From Lachnospiraceae bacterium (GTDB taxonomy: Bacteria; Bacillota; Clostridia; Lachnospirales; Lachnospiraceae): a stretch of DNA of 64,000 nt. Numbering within the stretch: position 1 is the first letter of the stretch; the number at the start of each line of letters is the position of its first letter. A program made the translations under genes and the position numbers. The notes under the pieces are model-generated. The model was given only the letters and a program-made list of their open reading frames with translations, was not told the DNA's origin and searched no databases. The stretch spans positions 11,304 to 75,303 of the forward strand of contig SFEV01000006.1 of assembly GCA_004557975.1 (NCBI GenBank), in the 5' to 3' direction. This document shows positions 16,952 to 26,118 of this stretch, in pieces.

Positions 16952-18190
16952 TCAGATCAGAGGATATTTCTCTGTAAGAGATTTCACAAGAGCCTGTGCT
17001 CTCGAAGCACAGTCTTTTTCGTCATGGAGCATCATGGAGATTGCCTCTGCAATCACTTCCATATCAGCCTCATTCATTCCGCGGGAGGTGACTGCCGGCG
17101 TTCCGAGGCGGATACCGCTGGTGACAAACGCAGACTGCGGATCGTTCGGAATCGTATTTTTATTGCAGGTAATATTCACACTGTCAAGAAGATGTTCCGT
17201 CTCCTTACCTGTCTTTCCGACGCTTGTCAGATCAACGAGCATCAGGTGATTGTCTGTACCGCCGGATACGATCTTAATGCCCCTCTCCATCAGAGCCGCA
17301 CTGAGCATCCTGGCATTCTTCACTACATTTGTCTGATACTCTTTGTACTCAGGCTGAAGTGCTTCCCTGAAGCATACGGCCTTTGCCGCGATCACATGCA
17401 TCAGAGGTCCTCCCTGAATACCCGGGAAGATTGCCTTGTTGAAATTGGCCTCCTTCGCGAACTCGGCGCTGGAAAGAATCATGCCGCCGCGGGGACCGCG
17501 CAGTGTCTTGTGGGTCGTGGTGGTTGTCACGTGCGCATACGGAATCGGACTCGGATGCAGTCCTGCCGCCACAAGTCCTGCAATGTGTGCCATATCCACC
17601 ATCAGATACGCCCCCACCTCGTCTGCGATCTCACGGAATTTTGCAAAATCAATGGTACGTGCGTATGCACTGGCACCTGCCACAATCAGCTTCGGCCGGC
17701 ACGCAAGGGCAGTCTCTCTCACTTTATCATAATCGATGAATCCTTCGTCATTCACCCCGTATGAAACAGCGTTGAAATAAGTGCCGGACATATTTGCAGG
17801 GCTTCCGTGTGTCAGGTGACCGCCGTGAGCCAGATTCATGCCAAGCACAGTGTCACCGGGCTTAAGCAGAGCGAAAAAGACTGCCATATTTGCCTGTGCA
17901 CCGGAATGCGGCTGAACATTCGCATACGTACATCCAAACAGTTCCATGGCGCGGTTTCTTGCAAGCTCTTCGACTACGTCAACGCACTCACATCCTCCGT
18001 AATATCTTTTTCCCGGATATCCTTCCGCATACTTGTTGGTCAGCGGACTTCCCATAGCTGCCATAACGGCTTTGGAAACCCAGTTTTCTGACGCAATCAG
18101 TTCAATGTGACTGTTCTGCCGCTCCTGTTCTGCAACAATCGCTTCTGCCACTTCGCAGTCCACGCGCTTTACTTCGTCAAGTGAATACAT
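16952..18190 (-). CDS. glyA: Serine hydroxymethyltransferase
   Basis: A 412-residue PLP enzyme that converts serine and tetrahydrofolate to glycine and 5,10-methylene-THF, the main source of one-carbon units. Markers: E-L-I-A-S-E-N near 30, Y-A-E-G-Y-P-G-K-R-Y-Y-G-G near 55, the D-M-A-H-I-A-G-L-V-A-A-G segment, and the PLP lysine in T-T-T-T-H-K-T-L-R-G-P-R-G-G near 228. SD CTGGAGGAT precedes the ATG. Monocistronic, with its own promoter and terminator. Cytoplasmic. Confidence 0.98.
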   Translation of the reverse strand: MYSLDEVKRVDCEVAEAIVAEQERQNSHIELIASENWVSKAVMAAMGSPLTNKYAEGYPGKRYYGGCECVDVVEELARNRAMELFGCTYANVQPHSGAQANMAVFFALLKPGDTVLGMNLAHGGHLTHGSPANMSGTYFNAVSYGVNDEGFIDYDKVRETALACRPKLIVAGASAYARTIDFAKFREIADEVGAYLMVDMAHIAGLVAAGLHPSPIPYAHVTTTTTHKTLRGPRGGMILSSAEFAKEANFNKAIFPGIQGGPLMHVIAAKAVCFREALQPEYKEYQTNVVKNARMLSAALMERGIKIVSGGTDNHLMLVDLTSVGKTGKETEHLLDSVNITCNKNTIPNDPQSAFVTSGIRLGTPAVTSRGMNEADMEVIAEAISMMLHDEKDCASRAQALVKSLTEKYPLI

Positions 18191-18276
18191 ATTTTCATCC
18201 TCCAGTTCATTCCTGTTACGTATCTGTTCTGAACAGTTACCCTGTTATATTTCGCCATTTACAGCGAATCTGTTCC

Positions 18277-18305
18277 ATCATACCTTTGTTTACAGGAAAA
18301 GTCAA
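18277..18305 (-). promoter_or_regulatory. glyA promoter
   Basis: TTGACT (18305-18300), 17-base spacer, TATGAT (18282-18277). The leader of about 80 bases contains two small hairpins (TTCGC...GCGAA and ACAG...CTGT) and no recognisable riboswitch. Confidence 0.8.
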
Positions 18306-18371
18306 GGCTTGTCCGCCATATTTTTTCATTTGTTCGTCTTGCGCGGACATCCGACATCTATTATCGATATG

Positions 18372-18385
18372 CCATGTCGAAACAT
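18372..18385. promoter_or_regulatory. Palindrome between the divergent glyA and DUF1294 promoters
   Basis: CATGTCGAAACATG is a 5-base inverted repeat around a 4-base centre, about 30 bases upstream of the rightward -35. It could be a regulator site; no known operator is matched. Confidence 0.3.
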
Positions 18386-18414
18386 GACTACTTTTCTGCA
18401 CAGATAAATTACGT

Positions 18415-18443
18415 TTGACATTCTGTCTTTTTTCATATAAGAT
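18415..18443 (+). promoter_or_regulatory. Promoter of the DUF1294 fusion gene
   Basis: TTGACA (18415-18420), 17-base spacer, TAAGAT (18438-18443), 34 bases before the start codon. Confidence 0.8.
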
Positions 18444-18477
18444 AGGTTTAACAACGCACTTATTGTCGGAGGAATTT

Positions 18478-19803
18478 ATGAGAACAGTACTGATCACCTA
18501 TGTCATCATCATTAATCTGATCGGCTTTTTTATTATGGGTATAGACAAGTACAAGGCCCGGCACAGAAGGTGGCGTGTCCCCGAAAAGACTTTGTTTCTG
18601 ATTGCTCTGCTTTTTGGCAGCATCGGAATTCTGATTGGCATGTACGTGTTCCATCACAAGACGCGTCATCTCTCCTTCGCCATCGGTATACCGGCGATTC
18701 TCGTCATACAGCTTCTGTCAATCAGTTTTCTGTATTCCTGGAACAGCAGGCGGATGGGCAGCCCGTCGCAGGCTGTCCAGTACGAGCTGGAGCTGATTGA
18801 AGAGCTGGACCCGCAGACCATACAATCCTTTGTTTCTTATGAAAATCTTACAAATTCCCACCTTGCCTCCGGCGAAATCGGAGATGAAACCGCCGAGGCA
18901 GTCACACTCTTCTTCCAGGATTTTCAATACAGTATTCATAATGAACAGATTACCGGAGATGAGGCCACCGTCAGTGTCAATATCACAAATATCGACATGC
19001 AGTCGCTGGCCCACGATCTGTGCACAGAAATACTGCGTCAGTCTGCCGATCCTTTTCCGGAACAGACAACTGCCACCACCAGCGACTATTATCTTCTTCT
19101 GCGCGATACACTCGCTTCCCATTCCTATGAGAGCGTCGTCACCACTGCCTATTTTCATCTGCGCAGAGAAAACGGGGACTGGGTGATCCTTGCAGACGAT
19201 ACGCTGGAGAATGAGCTAGTCAGTGGGTTTATTTCCTATATGAATGATCCCTATCTTCTGTCCGCGTCAGAGGTGCTGTCCATCTCTCTCGACGGCCTCA
19301 GGACCATGGATGCAAATCAGTGGCACGAATATCTGTCTGCAGAAGATATCTTTGCCACCTACAATACAGATTATTATCAGCTCATCGACGAAGAGTTTAT
19401 CAGACAGCTGGCTGAGGATTTTGATTATGAAATTCTGAAATGCACAGAGGACGGCAACAAGGCATCTGCTGTCATCCGCGTTTTCAGCATCGATATGACA
19501 AATGTACTGACGGTATACAGACAGAAGCTCCTTGCCTATGCCGCCACTTCACGGTCTATCCGGGACGATGACGTCACTTTTTCCAACGAGACGGCACGTC
19601 TTCTGCTTGAATCTCTGCAGCAGAATACAGAGACAACATCCACCGATGTGGAGCTGACATTCCGCAACAACGGCAGCTCATGGATTGTCTACTTTGACGA
19701 TGCGTTTACGAACGCCGTCATGGGTGATATGGAGAGCGCCATAGATGCGTTCAATGCAGTTTCCCGGGAAACTCACACGGAGATCATTCTTCCCGGAAGA
19801 TAA
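18478..19803 (+). CDS. DUF1294 membrane protein fused to a duplicated C-terminal domain
   Basis: A 441-residue protein; the ATG at 18478 follows GGAGGAATTT. Residues 1 to about 90 match DUF1294 (about three helices with M-G-I-D-K-Y-K-A, R-W-R-V-P-E-K-T-L, and G-S-I-G-I-L-I-G-M-Y...H-H-K-T-R-H). DUF1294 proteins normally end there. Here about 330 more residues follow and appear to hold two copies of one alpha/beta domain: the pairs F-Q-Y-S-I/F-D-Y-E-I, I-T-N-I-D-M/V-F-S-I-D-M and G-D-W-V-I-L-A-D-D/S-S-W-I-V-Y-F-D-D recur about 190 residues apart. The tail is probably outside the membrane. Function unknown. Confidence 0.8.
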   Translation: MRTVLITYVIIINLIGFFIMGIDKYKARHRRWRVPEKTLFLIALLFGSIGILIGMYVFHHKTRHLSFAIGIPAILVIQLLSISFLYSWNSRRMGSPSQAVQYELELIEELDPQTIQSFVSYENLTNSHLASGEIGDETAEAVTLFFQDFQYSIHNEQITGDEATVSVNITNIDMQSLAHDLCTEILRQSADPFPEQTTATTSDYYLLLRDTLASHSYESVVTTAYFHLRRENGDWVILADDTLENELVSGFISYMNDPYLLSASEVLSISLDGLRTMDANQWHEYLSAEDIFATYNTDYYQLIDEEFIRQLAEDFDYEILKCTEDGNKASAVIRVFSIDMTNVLTVYRQKLLAYAATSRSIRDDDVTFSNETARLLLESLQQNTETTSTDVELTFRNNGSSWIVYFDDAFTNAVMGDMESAIDAFNAVSRETHTEIILPGR

Positions 19804-19872
19804 ACGGCAGTTCCGTGAGGAGACAGCAGGGAGATACGCTCCTGACTGTCTCTGCACGGGACTGCCGTTTGT
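19802..19872. terminator. Bidirectional terminator between the DUF1294 gene and aspS
   Basis: AAACGGCAGT...CCGTG pairs with CACGG...ACTGCCGTTT, with inner arms AGACAG/CTGTCT. It begins right at the DUF1294 stop and lies 27 bases past the aspS stop, so it can serve both convergent genes. Confidence 0.8.
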
Positions 19873-19898
19873 TATATTCTGAATGATTTTATACTGAA

Positions 19899-21689
19899 TT
19901 ATTTCTCAATATCCGTACACGCAAGGCACAGCTCCTGAAGCTGCTTATCGTCCACCACAGACGGTGCCTCTGTCATCAGATCGGAGGCATCCTTCACCTT
20001 CGGGAATGCGATCACTTCGCGGATGCTGTCAGCGCCTGTCATCAGCATGATCAGACGGTCCAGCCCAAATGCCAGTCCTGCGTGAGGCGGTACTCCGTAC
20101 CTGAACGCATTCAGCAGGAATCCGAACTGCTCCTGCGCCTGCTCTTTCGTGAATCCCAGCATATCAAACATCTTATTCTGGATATCACTCTGGAAGATAC
20201 GAACGCTTCCTCCGCCCAGCTCTGTTCCGTTCAGGACAATATCGTATGCCTTTGCACGGACTGCACCCGGATCACTGTCAAGCTTGTCAAAGTCCTCCTC
20301 CATCAGCATGGTAAACGGATGGTGCATGGCTACAAAACGTTTATCCTCCTCATCCCACTCAAGCAGCGGGAATTCTGTCACCCAGAGGAACCGGTAGTCG
20401 TCTTTCTTCAGAAGTCCCAGATTTTTTGCGATTTCAATACGCAGTGCACCCAGTACATCCCACACAACTTTGTTTCTGTCAGCCGCAAACAGAAGCAGGT
20501 CGCCCGGCTGACCATCCATGGCCTGTACCAGCGCATGCAGCTCTTCCTCTGTCATGAACTTTGCAAAAGAGGATTTGTATGTGCCGTCCGGATTGATTAC
20601 AAGGTAAGCAAGGCCCTTTGCGCCATAGCCCTTCGCAAACTCCACCAGGGCGTCAATCTTCTTGCGGGGCATGCTGCCCTGACCGTTTGCATTGATACCG
20701 CGGACACTTCCGCCTGCTGCCAGCGCATTTGTGAATACGGAGAAGCCACAGTTCTTTACAATATCAGACACATCATGAAGTTCCATGCCAAAGCGGAGAT
20801 CCGGCTTGTCTGAGCCGAAGCGATCCATGGCTTCCTGCCACGTCATTCTCTGAATCGGAAGCGGTATCTCCACACCAAGTATATTTTTAAAGATTCTCGC
20901 CAGAAGGCGCTCATTTACATCAATGACATCGTCGACATCCACGAAAGACAGCTCCATATCGATCTGCGTAAATTCCGGCTGACGATCCGCGCGGAGATCC
21001 TCATCACGGAAGCACTTTGCAATCTGGAAGTAACGGTCATAGCCGGAGCACATCAGAAGCTGCTTAAATAACTGCGGTGACTGGGGAAGCGCATAAAAAT
21101 GTCCCGGGTGAACACGGCTAGGAACAAGATAGTCTCTCGCACCTTCCGGCGTGCTCTTGATCAGAATCGGTGTCTCAATCTCCAGGAATCCCTCCTCCGA
21201 GAGGAAATTACGGACTTCTGTGGTCACACGGCTTCTGAGCATCAGATTTCTCTGGATGTCCGGTCTTCTCAAATCGAGGAAACGGTATTTCAGGCGAAGC
21301 TCCTCCTTCGTCTGGCTGTTCTCCTCAATCGGGAAAGGCGGTGTCTCGGACTCTGACAGCACACGAAGCTCTGTAGCCCGGAGCTCAATCTCACCCGTCT
21401 TCAGCCCTTCATTGACTGCACCTTCGCGCAGCTCCACCCGTCCCACTACAGCAATGACGTATTCGCTGCGCAGTGTTCCGGCCTTCTCAAAGCCGTCTGC
21501 TCCGATATCCTTCTCATCAAAAATAATCTGCAGCAGACCGGAGCGGTCACGCAGGTCAACAAAAATCAGACTTCCCAGATTTCTTCTCTTCTGAACCCAT
21601 CCCATGACCGTCACGGTGGTGCCGCAGTCTGCCTTTGACACTTCCGTGCAGCGGTGGGTCCTCTTCAGCCCTTTCATAGCCTCAGCCAT
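19899..21689 (-). CDS. aspS: Aspartyl-tRNA synthetase
   Basis: A 596-residue class IIb synthetase charging tRNA-Asp (or Asp/Asn in a non-discriminating form). The N-terminal OB fold (V-T-V-M-G-W-V-Q-K-R-R) is followed by motif 2 (C-F-R-D-E-D-L-R-A-D-R-Q-P-E-F) and motif 3 (G-L-A-F-G-L-D-R), with the bacterial GAD insertion between. The ATG at 21689 is chosen for GAGGAGG upstream; the frame extends to 21737 without family support. Last gene of the hisS-aspS pair. Cytoplasmic. Confidence 0.97.
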   Translation of the reverse strand: MAEAMKGLKRTHRCTEVSKADCGTTVTVMGWVQKRRNLGSLIFVDLRDRSGLLQIIFDEKDIGADGFEKAGTLRSEYVIAVVGRVELREGAVNEGLKTGEIELRATELRVLSESETPPFPIEENSQTKEELRLKYRFLDLRRPDIQRNLMLRSRVTTEVRNFLSEEGFLEIETPILIKSTPEGARDYLVPSRVHPGHFYALPQSPQLFKQLLMCSGYDRYFQIAKCFRDEDLRADRQPEFTQIDMELSFVDVDDVIDVNERLLARIFKNILGVEIPLPIQRMTWQEAMDRFGSDKPDLRFGMELHDVSDIVKNCGFSVFTNALAAGGSVRGINANGQGSMPRKKIDALVEFAKGYGAKGLAYLVINPDGTYKSSFAKFMTEEELHALVQAMDGQPGDLLLFAADRNKVVWDVLGALRIEIAKNLGLLKKDDYRFLWVTEFPLLEWDEEDKRFVAMHHPFTMLMEEDFDKLDSDPGAVRAKAYDIVLNGTELGGGSVRIFQSDIQNKMFDMLGFTKEQAQEQFGFLLNAFRYGVPPHAGLAFGLDRLIMLMTGADSIREVIAFPKVKDASDLMTEAPSVVDDKQLQELCLACTDIEK

Positions 21690-21932
21690 TTTCCATTCCT
21701 CCTCATATACTCTGTATAACGCCTTAATCCGACGCATATTGGCAAAATCTTTCAGAACATTTTTATAAGCAGAATCATTTTCTGTCGATGTTCCCGAAAA
21801 CTCAGTATCTGTTCAGTGTCTTCACAGATACGATTCACAGATACGGATTCACAAACCCATCTCATAATCTACCACATCTGCCGTATAATGTAAACTTCTG
21901 ATTTGTAAGTAATCCGGCAGCCTGTTATTGTG

Positions 21933-23177
21933 TCACCGGAACAAATCCGCAATCTGATCCAGTGCCACCTCTGCCTGCTCTCCCGTCTCCATATCCTTCA
22001 CACGGGCCCGGTTCTCCTCCAGCTCCTGGGTGCCGATGATCACCGTCTTCTTTGCGCCCAGCTTGTTCGCATACTTCATCTGTGCTTTCACACTGCGGTC
22101 CATATAATCTGTCTCCACAATAATTCCCTGCTTGCGAAGCTGATCGACAAGGCGATATGCACGTCCCCGCGCTTCCTTACCCAGAATACCGACGTACAGT
22201 GCCACCGGCTCCTCCGGCTCAAACTCCACGCCCTCTTTTTCCATAAAGTACAGAATACGCTCAATTCCCATGCCAAATCCAACCGACGGAATATCCTGTT
22301 TCTCGTCAATCTCATGGATCAGCCCGTCATACCGTCCGCCGCCGCAGAGCGTGAAGCCGTTGGAATCGACGAACTCAAAAACGGTCTTTGTATAGTAATC
22401 CAGACCGCGGACAATTCCTGTATCCACCACATACTCAATGCCAAGCTCATCAAGAAGAGACTTCAGCTCCTCAAAATGCTCACGGCACTCATCATCCAGA
22501 TAATCAATGGTCTTCGGAGCATGCTCCACAATCCGCTTGCACTCCTCCACCTTGCAGTCGATGACGCGCAGCGGATTTTTCTGCATACGCTCACGGCATG
22601 TGGGGCAGAGACTGTCCTCATGCTCCTTCAGATATGCAAGCAGCGCATCGTTGTATGTTTTCCGGCAGTTTTTACAGCCGATGCTGTTCAGGTGCAGTTT
22701 CGCATCCTTCAGTCCCAGCTTGCCGATCAGCTCTGTGATCAGTGTTATCAGCTCTGCCTCTGCCAGAGGACTCTTTGATCCCACAAATTCCACACCAAAC
22801 TGATGATGCTGTCTGAGACGACCGCTCTGAGGCTTCTCATAGCGGAAAGCCTGGGTCACATAGTACAGCTTCGTCGGCGCCGGCTGCGCATACATATTGT
22901 GCTCCAGATACGCACGCATCACGCCTGCTGTTCCCTCCGGCTTCAGCGTAATACTTCTGCCGCCCTTATCCTCAAACGTGTACATTTCCTTCTGTACCAC
23001 GTCCGTTGTCTCTCCCACGCCTCGCTGAAACAGCACCGTATGCTCAAACATCGGTGTGATAATCTCTGTCATATGGTATGTTCTCGCGATTTCACGCGCT
23101 GTCTTCTCGACAATGGCGCGCTTGCGCATCTCCTCGCCGTACCAGTCCTGTACGCCTCTTGGTGCCTGTGTAATCAT
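21933..23177 (-). CDS. hisS: Histidyl-tRNA synthetase
   Basis: A 414-residue class IIa enzyme charging tRNA-His. Motifs: the start A-P-R-G-V-Q-D-W, motif 2 (F-R-Y-E-K-P-Q-S-G-R-L-R-Q-H-H-Q-F), the histidine-specific G-L-D-Y-Y-T-K-T and G-G-G-R-Y-D-G-L, and the C-terminal anticodon domain. SD AGGAGGTAGTT. No T-box precedes it, because the upstream HD-GYP gene ends only 63 bases away, so it depends on read-through from the long operon. Confidence 0.97.
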   Translation of the reverse strand: MITQAPRGVQDWYGEEMRKRAIVEKTAREIARTYHMTEIITPMFEHTVLFQRGVGETTDVVQKEMYTFEDKGGRSITLKPEGTAGVMRAYLEHNMYAQPAPTKLYYVTQAFRYEKPQSGRLRQHHQFGVEFVGSKSPLAEAELITLITELIGKLGLKDAKLHLNSIGCKNCRKTYNDALLAYLKEHEDSLCPTCRERMQKNPLRVIDCKVEECKRIVEHAPKTIDYLDDECREHFEELKSLLDELGIEYVVDTGIVRGLDYYTKTVFEFVDSNGFTLCGGGRYDGLIHEIDEKQDIPSVGFGMGIERILYFMEKEGVEFEPEEPVALYVGILGKEARGRAYRLVDQLRKQGIIVETDYMDRSVKAQMKYANKLGAKKTVIIGTQELEENRARVKDMETGEQAEVALDQIADLFR

Positions 23178-23240
23178 ACAACTACCTCCTGAAATTATGT
23201 ACTGCCCCCTGCCTGACGGCCCGGCGGCGTATTCTATCTG

Positions 23241-23876
23241 TCATTTTTCCTGCTGTACTGCCGTATACGGAACAAGCTGATGCTCCAGCTCCTCCGTGAT
23301 CAGAAGCTGATCAATATCTCCCTCATGAACAACATTCATGAATGCAAGAAACACCTGAATATCATAGTTCTTTGCCTCTTCGATCATCAGCTCCATGGAA
23401 GTCTCCACATCGAAAGCCTTGCGGTACGGACGATCCGTCGTGAGCGCCGCAAAAACATCACAGACCCGCAGTATTCTGGCTCCGATCGGAATATCTTCCC
23501 GCGTCAGATTATCGGGATACCCGGAGCCGTCACAGTTCTCGTGGTGGAATCTTACCATATCCACAATCTTCTGTGAATATCCCCTGTGTTCCAGAATCGC
23601 CGCCCCCAGCATGGAATGGCGTCTGACATACTTCATCTCCTCAATAATCAGCGTCTCGTTCTCATGTCCCTTCACATATTTGGACAGCTCCAGCTTGCCA
23701 ATATCATGGAGGAAGCCTGCCACTGCCAGATCATAACAATCTTCGTCAGAAAAGTTCATCTCTCTGCCGACGCGATATGCCAGATTGCTGACAATAACGC
23801 CGTGTGCCAGCTCCTTTACGACACTGGGGCGGATAATCGGATATTTTTTCTTGTATTCATGACTGACTGTACTCAT
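23241..23876 (-). CDS. HD-GYP domain protein (probable cyclic-dinucleotide phosphodiesterase)
   Basis: A 211-residue single-domain protein. F-L-H-D-I-G-K gives the HD metal site near residue 63, followed by R-R-H-S, then H-H-E-N-C-D-G-S-G-Y-P, the HD-GYP signature. The family hydrolyses c-di-GMP to pGpG or GMP. No sensory domain is attached. The ATG at 23876 lies inside the end of hemZ (20-base overlap); the frame extends eight codons further without support. Placed between hemZ and hisS in the operon. The tail after the GYP region is short and degenerate, so activity is likely but not certain. Confidence 0.88.
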   Translation of the reverse strand: MSTVSHEYKKKYPIIRPSVVKELAHGVIVSNLAYRVGREMNFSDEDCYDLAVAGFLHDIGKLELSKYVKGHENETLIIEEMKYVRRHSMLGAAILEHRGYSQKIVDMVRFHHENCDGSGYPDNLTREDIPIGARILRVCDVFAALTTDRPYRKAFDVETSMELMIEEAKNYDIQVFLAFMNVVHEGDIDQLLITEELEHQLVPYTAVQQEK

Positions 23877-25452
23877 ACAGGCCCGCCTTCTTCCTCTCAA
23901 TCATCTCATCAATGCGCTCTATATAATTCTTAATATCCTTTACATTCTCAATCCGTTCGATGCGGTCCTTGGCCCAGACAAGCTTCGTGGATGCTCCCGC
24001 GCCTAGTGCCAGAATACTCTGAACCTCTTCCATAATCAGGATATTGTAGATTCCTTCTTTACCAGCCTTTGCATAGCCCACATTTTCAAAATTGCCGGCC
24101 ATATTTTTCTGGCGGTACATATAATATGGAAATAATCCTGATTTTGCTGCATACTCTGATGTCATATCCATGATCTCCCGGTTGTTCGTCATGGTCATCT
24201 CCTTATGCTCCTCGCGGAAAAGTCTGAGACGGGCCGCGCGCTTTACAGCCAGAGAGTGGACTGTGAGACTGTCCGGATCAAGTCTGACGATCTCCTGCAG
24301 TGTGTGTTCCACCTCCGGTTTCTCTTCCCCTGGAAGTCCGACAATCAGATCCATATTGATATTGTCAAAGCCCAGCTCTCTGGCCAGGCAGAACATCTCC
24401 ACTGTCTGCTCCACCGTGTGTTTCCTTCCGATGAAATCCAGCGTTTTCTGGTTCATGGTCTGCGGGTTGATTGAAATTCTGGAAATGCCATGGTCACGCA
24501 GTACTTCCAGCTTCTCCCGCGTAATGCTGTCAGGCCGTCCTGCCTCCACCGTGAACTCCTGTACCTGATCCAGGCAAAAGCTGTTCTCAAGCTTCGTCAG
24601 CAGCCTGTCCATCTGATACGGCTCCAGCGTCGTCGGCGTCCCGCCGCCGATGTATACTGTATCGAGAATTTTCCGCTGAAATGCCTCCGACGCGTAATCA
24701 ATCTCCCTGCACAGCGCATCGAGATACGCGTCCACCTGATCCTTCCACAGATGTATGGGACTGGAGCTGAAAGAACAGTAGAGACAGATACTTGGGCAAA
24801 ATGGAATACCCACATACAGGCTGTAACCTTCCGGCACGCCTTTATGCTCTGTCTTCGTCCCGTCCCCGTTCTCCCGGATCAGGTTTGTGTGAAGATTCTG
24901 CAGGATATGGCGCTCTTTGTTGGCAATGGAAATGGCAAGAGCTGTTTTTTCATTGCTGGTATAATACGTATCACGCATGTACTGTGCAATATCGGAATTT
25001 TTCCAGCCCTGTTCCAGCAGAGCCATGGGGATCTTTGTCGGACGGATTCCCGTCAGATTCCCCCATGGAAGCTTCTGACCCGTATAGGCGGACAGCATTC
25101 TGTACAACAGCCGTTTGAGCTCATTTTTGACCTCCTTGCGGCCCAGTCTCCAGTCTGCCGTCGTCTCATCCTCCAGCTCCACATTTCCCTGCTTCAGGAA
25201 CTGTACGCGGATCCCACCTTCCCCGATGAAAGAAATCACCAGCTTCAGAGACGGCTGCGTCTCCTCCTCCGGTGTCTTTCCTGATCCACGCACCATCTCT
25301 TTCTCCGTCTGTGACAGAGAGCCCTCTGCTAAGTTTTCCTCCAAAGCTTCCGGCGCATACGCAATCTGCACATTTTCTTCCGGATAAAAGGCTTTCACCA
25401 GTGAGTGAACATCATATTCAAAATTCTGTCTGTTTAACTGTACTGTAATCAT
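23857..25452 (-). CDS. hemZ: HemZ-type radical SAM coproporphyrinogen dehydrogenase-like protein
   Basis: A 531-residue radical SAM protein. The cluster motif C-P-S-I-C-L-Y-C (Cys-x3-Cys-x2-Cys) is near residue 220, preceded by a long N-terminal domain specific to HemZ, and followed by I-G-G-G-T-P-T-T and the HemN-type C-terminus. By family it is an oxygen-independent coproporphyrinogen III dehydrogenase or a heme chaperone-like relative; the exact reaction of HemZ is not settled. It follows the MBL hydrolase by 23 bases and overlaps the HD-GYP gene. The SD is weak, so translation probably depends on coupling. Confidence 0.9.
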   Translation of the reverse strand: MITVQLNRQNFEYDVHSLVKAFYPEENVQIAYAPEALEENLAEGSLSQTEKEMVRGSGKTPEEETQPSLKLVISFIGEGGIRVQFLKQGNVELEDETTADWRLGRKEVKNELKRLLYRMLSAYTGQKLPWGNLTGIRPTKIPMALLEQGWKNSDIAQYMRDTYYTSNEKTALAISIANKERHILQNLHTNLIRENGDGTKTEHKGVPEGYSLYVGIPFCPSICLYCSFSSSPIHLWKDQVDAYLDALCREIDYASEAFQRKILDTVYIGGGTPTTLEPYQMDRLLTKLENSFCLDQVQEFTVEAGRPDSITREKLEVLRDHGISRISINPQTMNQKTLDFIGRKHTVEQTVEMFCLARELGFDNINMDLIVGLPGEEKPEVEHTLQEIVRLDPDSLTVHSLAVKRAARLRLFREEHKEMTMTNNREIMDMTSEYAAKSGLFPYYMYRQKNMAGNFENVGYAKAGKEGIYNILIMEEVQSILALGAGASTKLVWAKDRIERIENVKDIKNYIERIDEMIERKKAGLYEYSQS

Positions 25453-25475
25453 AACTCATGAATCGCTGCTTTCCG

Positions 25476-26102
25476 TCAATATGGATTGTATCGTTTTTCG
25501 TAACCGATATCTGTCATCTGATCATGTCCCGGATAAACCTTTGTATCCTCCGGGAGCACAAACAATTTCTCATGAATGGAGCGGTGGATCTGGCTCATGC
25601 TTCCGGTGGGAAAGTCCGTGCGTCCCACGCTGCAGCAAAACAGTGTATCACCGGAAAACAATACCTGCTCCTGCTCTATATAATAACAGCAGCTCCCGAT
25701 TGTATGCCCCGGAGTGTGAAGAACTGTAATATCAAAGCCTGCCAGCTTCACAACTTCCCCATCGGAAAACAGCCGGTCAGCCTTCGCCGTGAATCCCATC
25801 CCCGACATCAGAGAAAGGTTTTTATCCACGCTTTCCATGATTTCCACCTCATCGGAATACGCACACACGGGAATCCCGTAATGCTCGTGCAGCTCCCTGG
25901 CTGCACCGATATGATCAAAATGTCCGTGAGTCAGAAGCACTGCTTCGGGTCGTCCTCCCATCGCACCAATCTTTGCGGCAATCCTGCCTGCACAGTCCGC
26001 GGGATCCACAATCAGCATCGCCCCTGTCTCTGTATTCTTTGCAAGGTAGCAATTCGTCGCCACCATGCCAAGCACCATCTTTTCAATCTGAATTTTTCCC
26101 AT
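25476..26102 (-). CDS. Metallo-beta-lactamase fold hydrolase (glyoxalase II-like)
   Basis: A 208-residue MBL hydrolase. Zinc motif T-H-G-H-F-D-H is near residue 59, followed by H-T-P-G-H-T and F-S-G-D-T-L-F. The length and the G-R-T-D-F-P segment fit the stand-alone YcbL/glyoxalase II-like group, cytoplasmic thioester hydrolases. The ATG at 26102 (MGKIQIEKM) is the family-like start; the frame extends 24 codons upstream into relA. It lies between relA and hemZ, an arrangement I recognise from other Clostridia. Confidence 0.92.
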   Translation of the reverse strand: MGKIQIEKMVLGMVATNCYLAKNTETGAMLIVDPADCAGRIAAKIGAMGGRPEAVLLTHGHFDHIGAARELHEHYGIPVCAYSDEVEIMESVDKNLSLMSGMGFTAKADRLFSDGEVVKLAGFDITVLHTPGHTIGSCCYYIEQEQVLFSGDTLFCCSVGRTDFPTGSMSQIHRSIHEKLFVLPEDTKVYPGHDQMTDIGYEKRYNPY

Positions 26103-26118
26103 ACAAGCCTCCCGTATG

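Noticed and set aside
18191..18300. Folate riboswitch in the glyA leader
   Set aside because: Only two short hairpins are present; the conserved core of known tetrahydrofolate riboswitches is not seen.
23178..23240. T-box upstream of hisS
   Set aside because: The gap is only 63 bases and lacks the T-box sequence and terminator.
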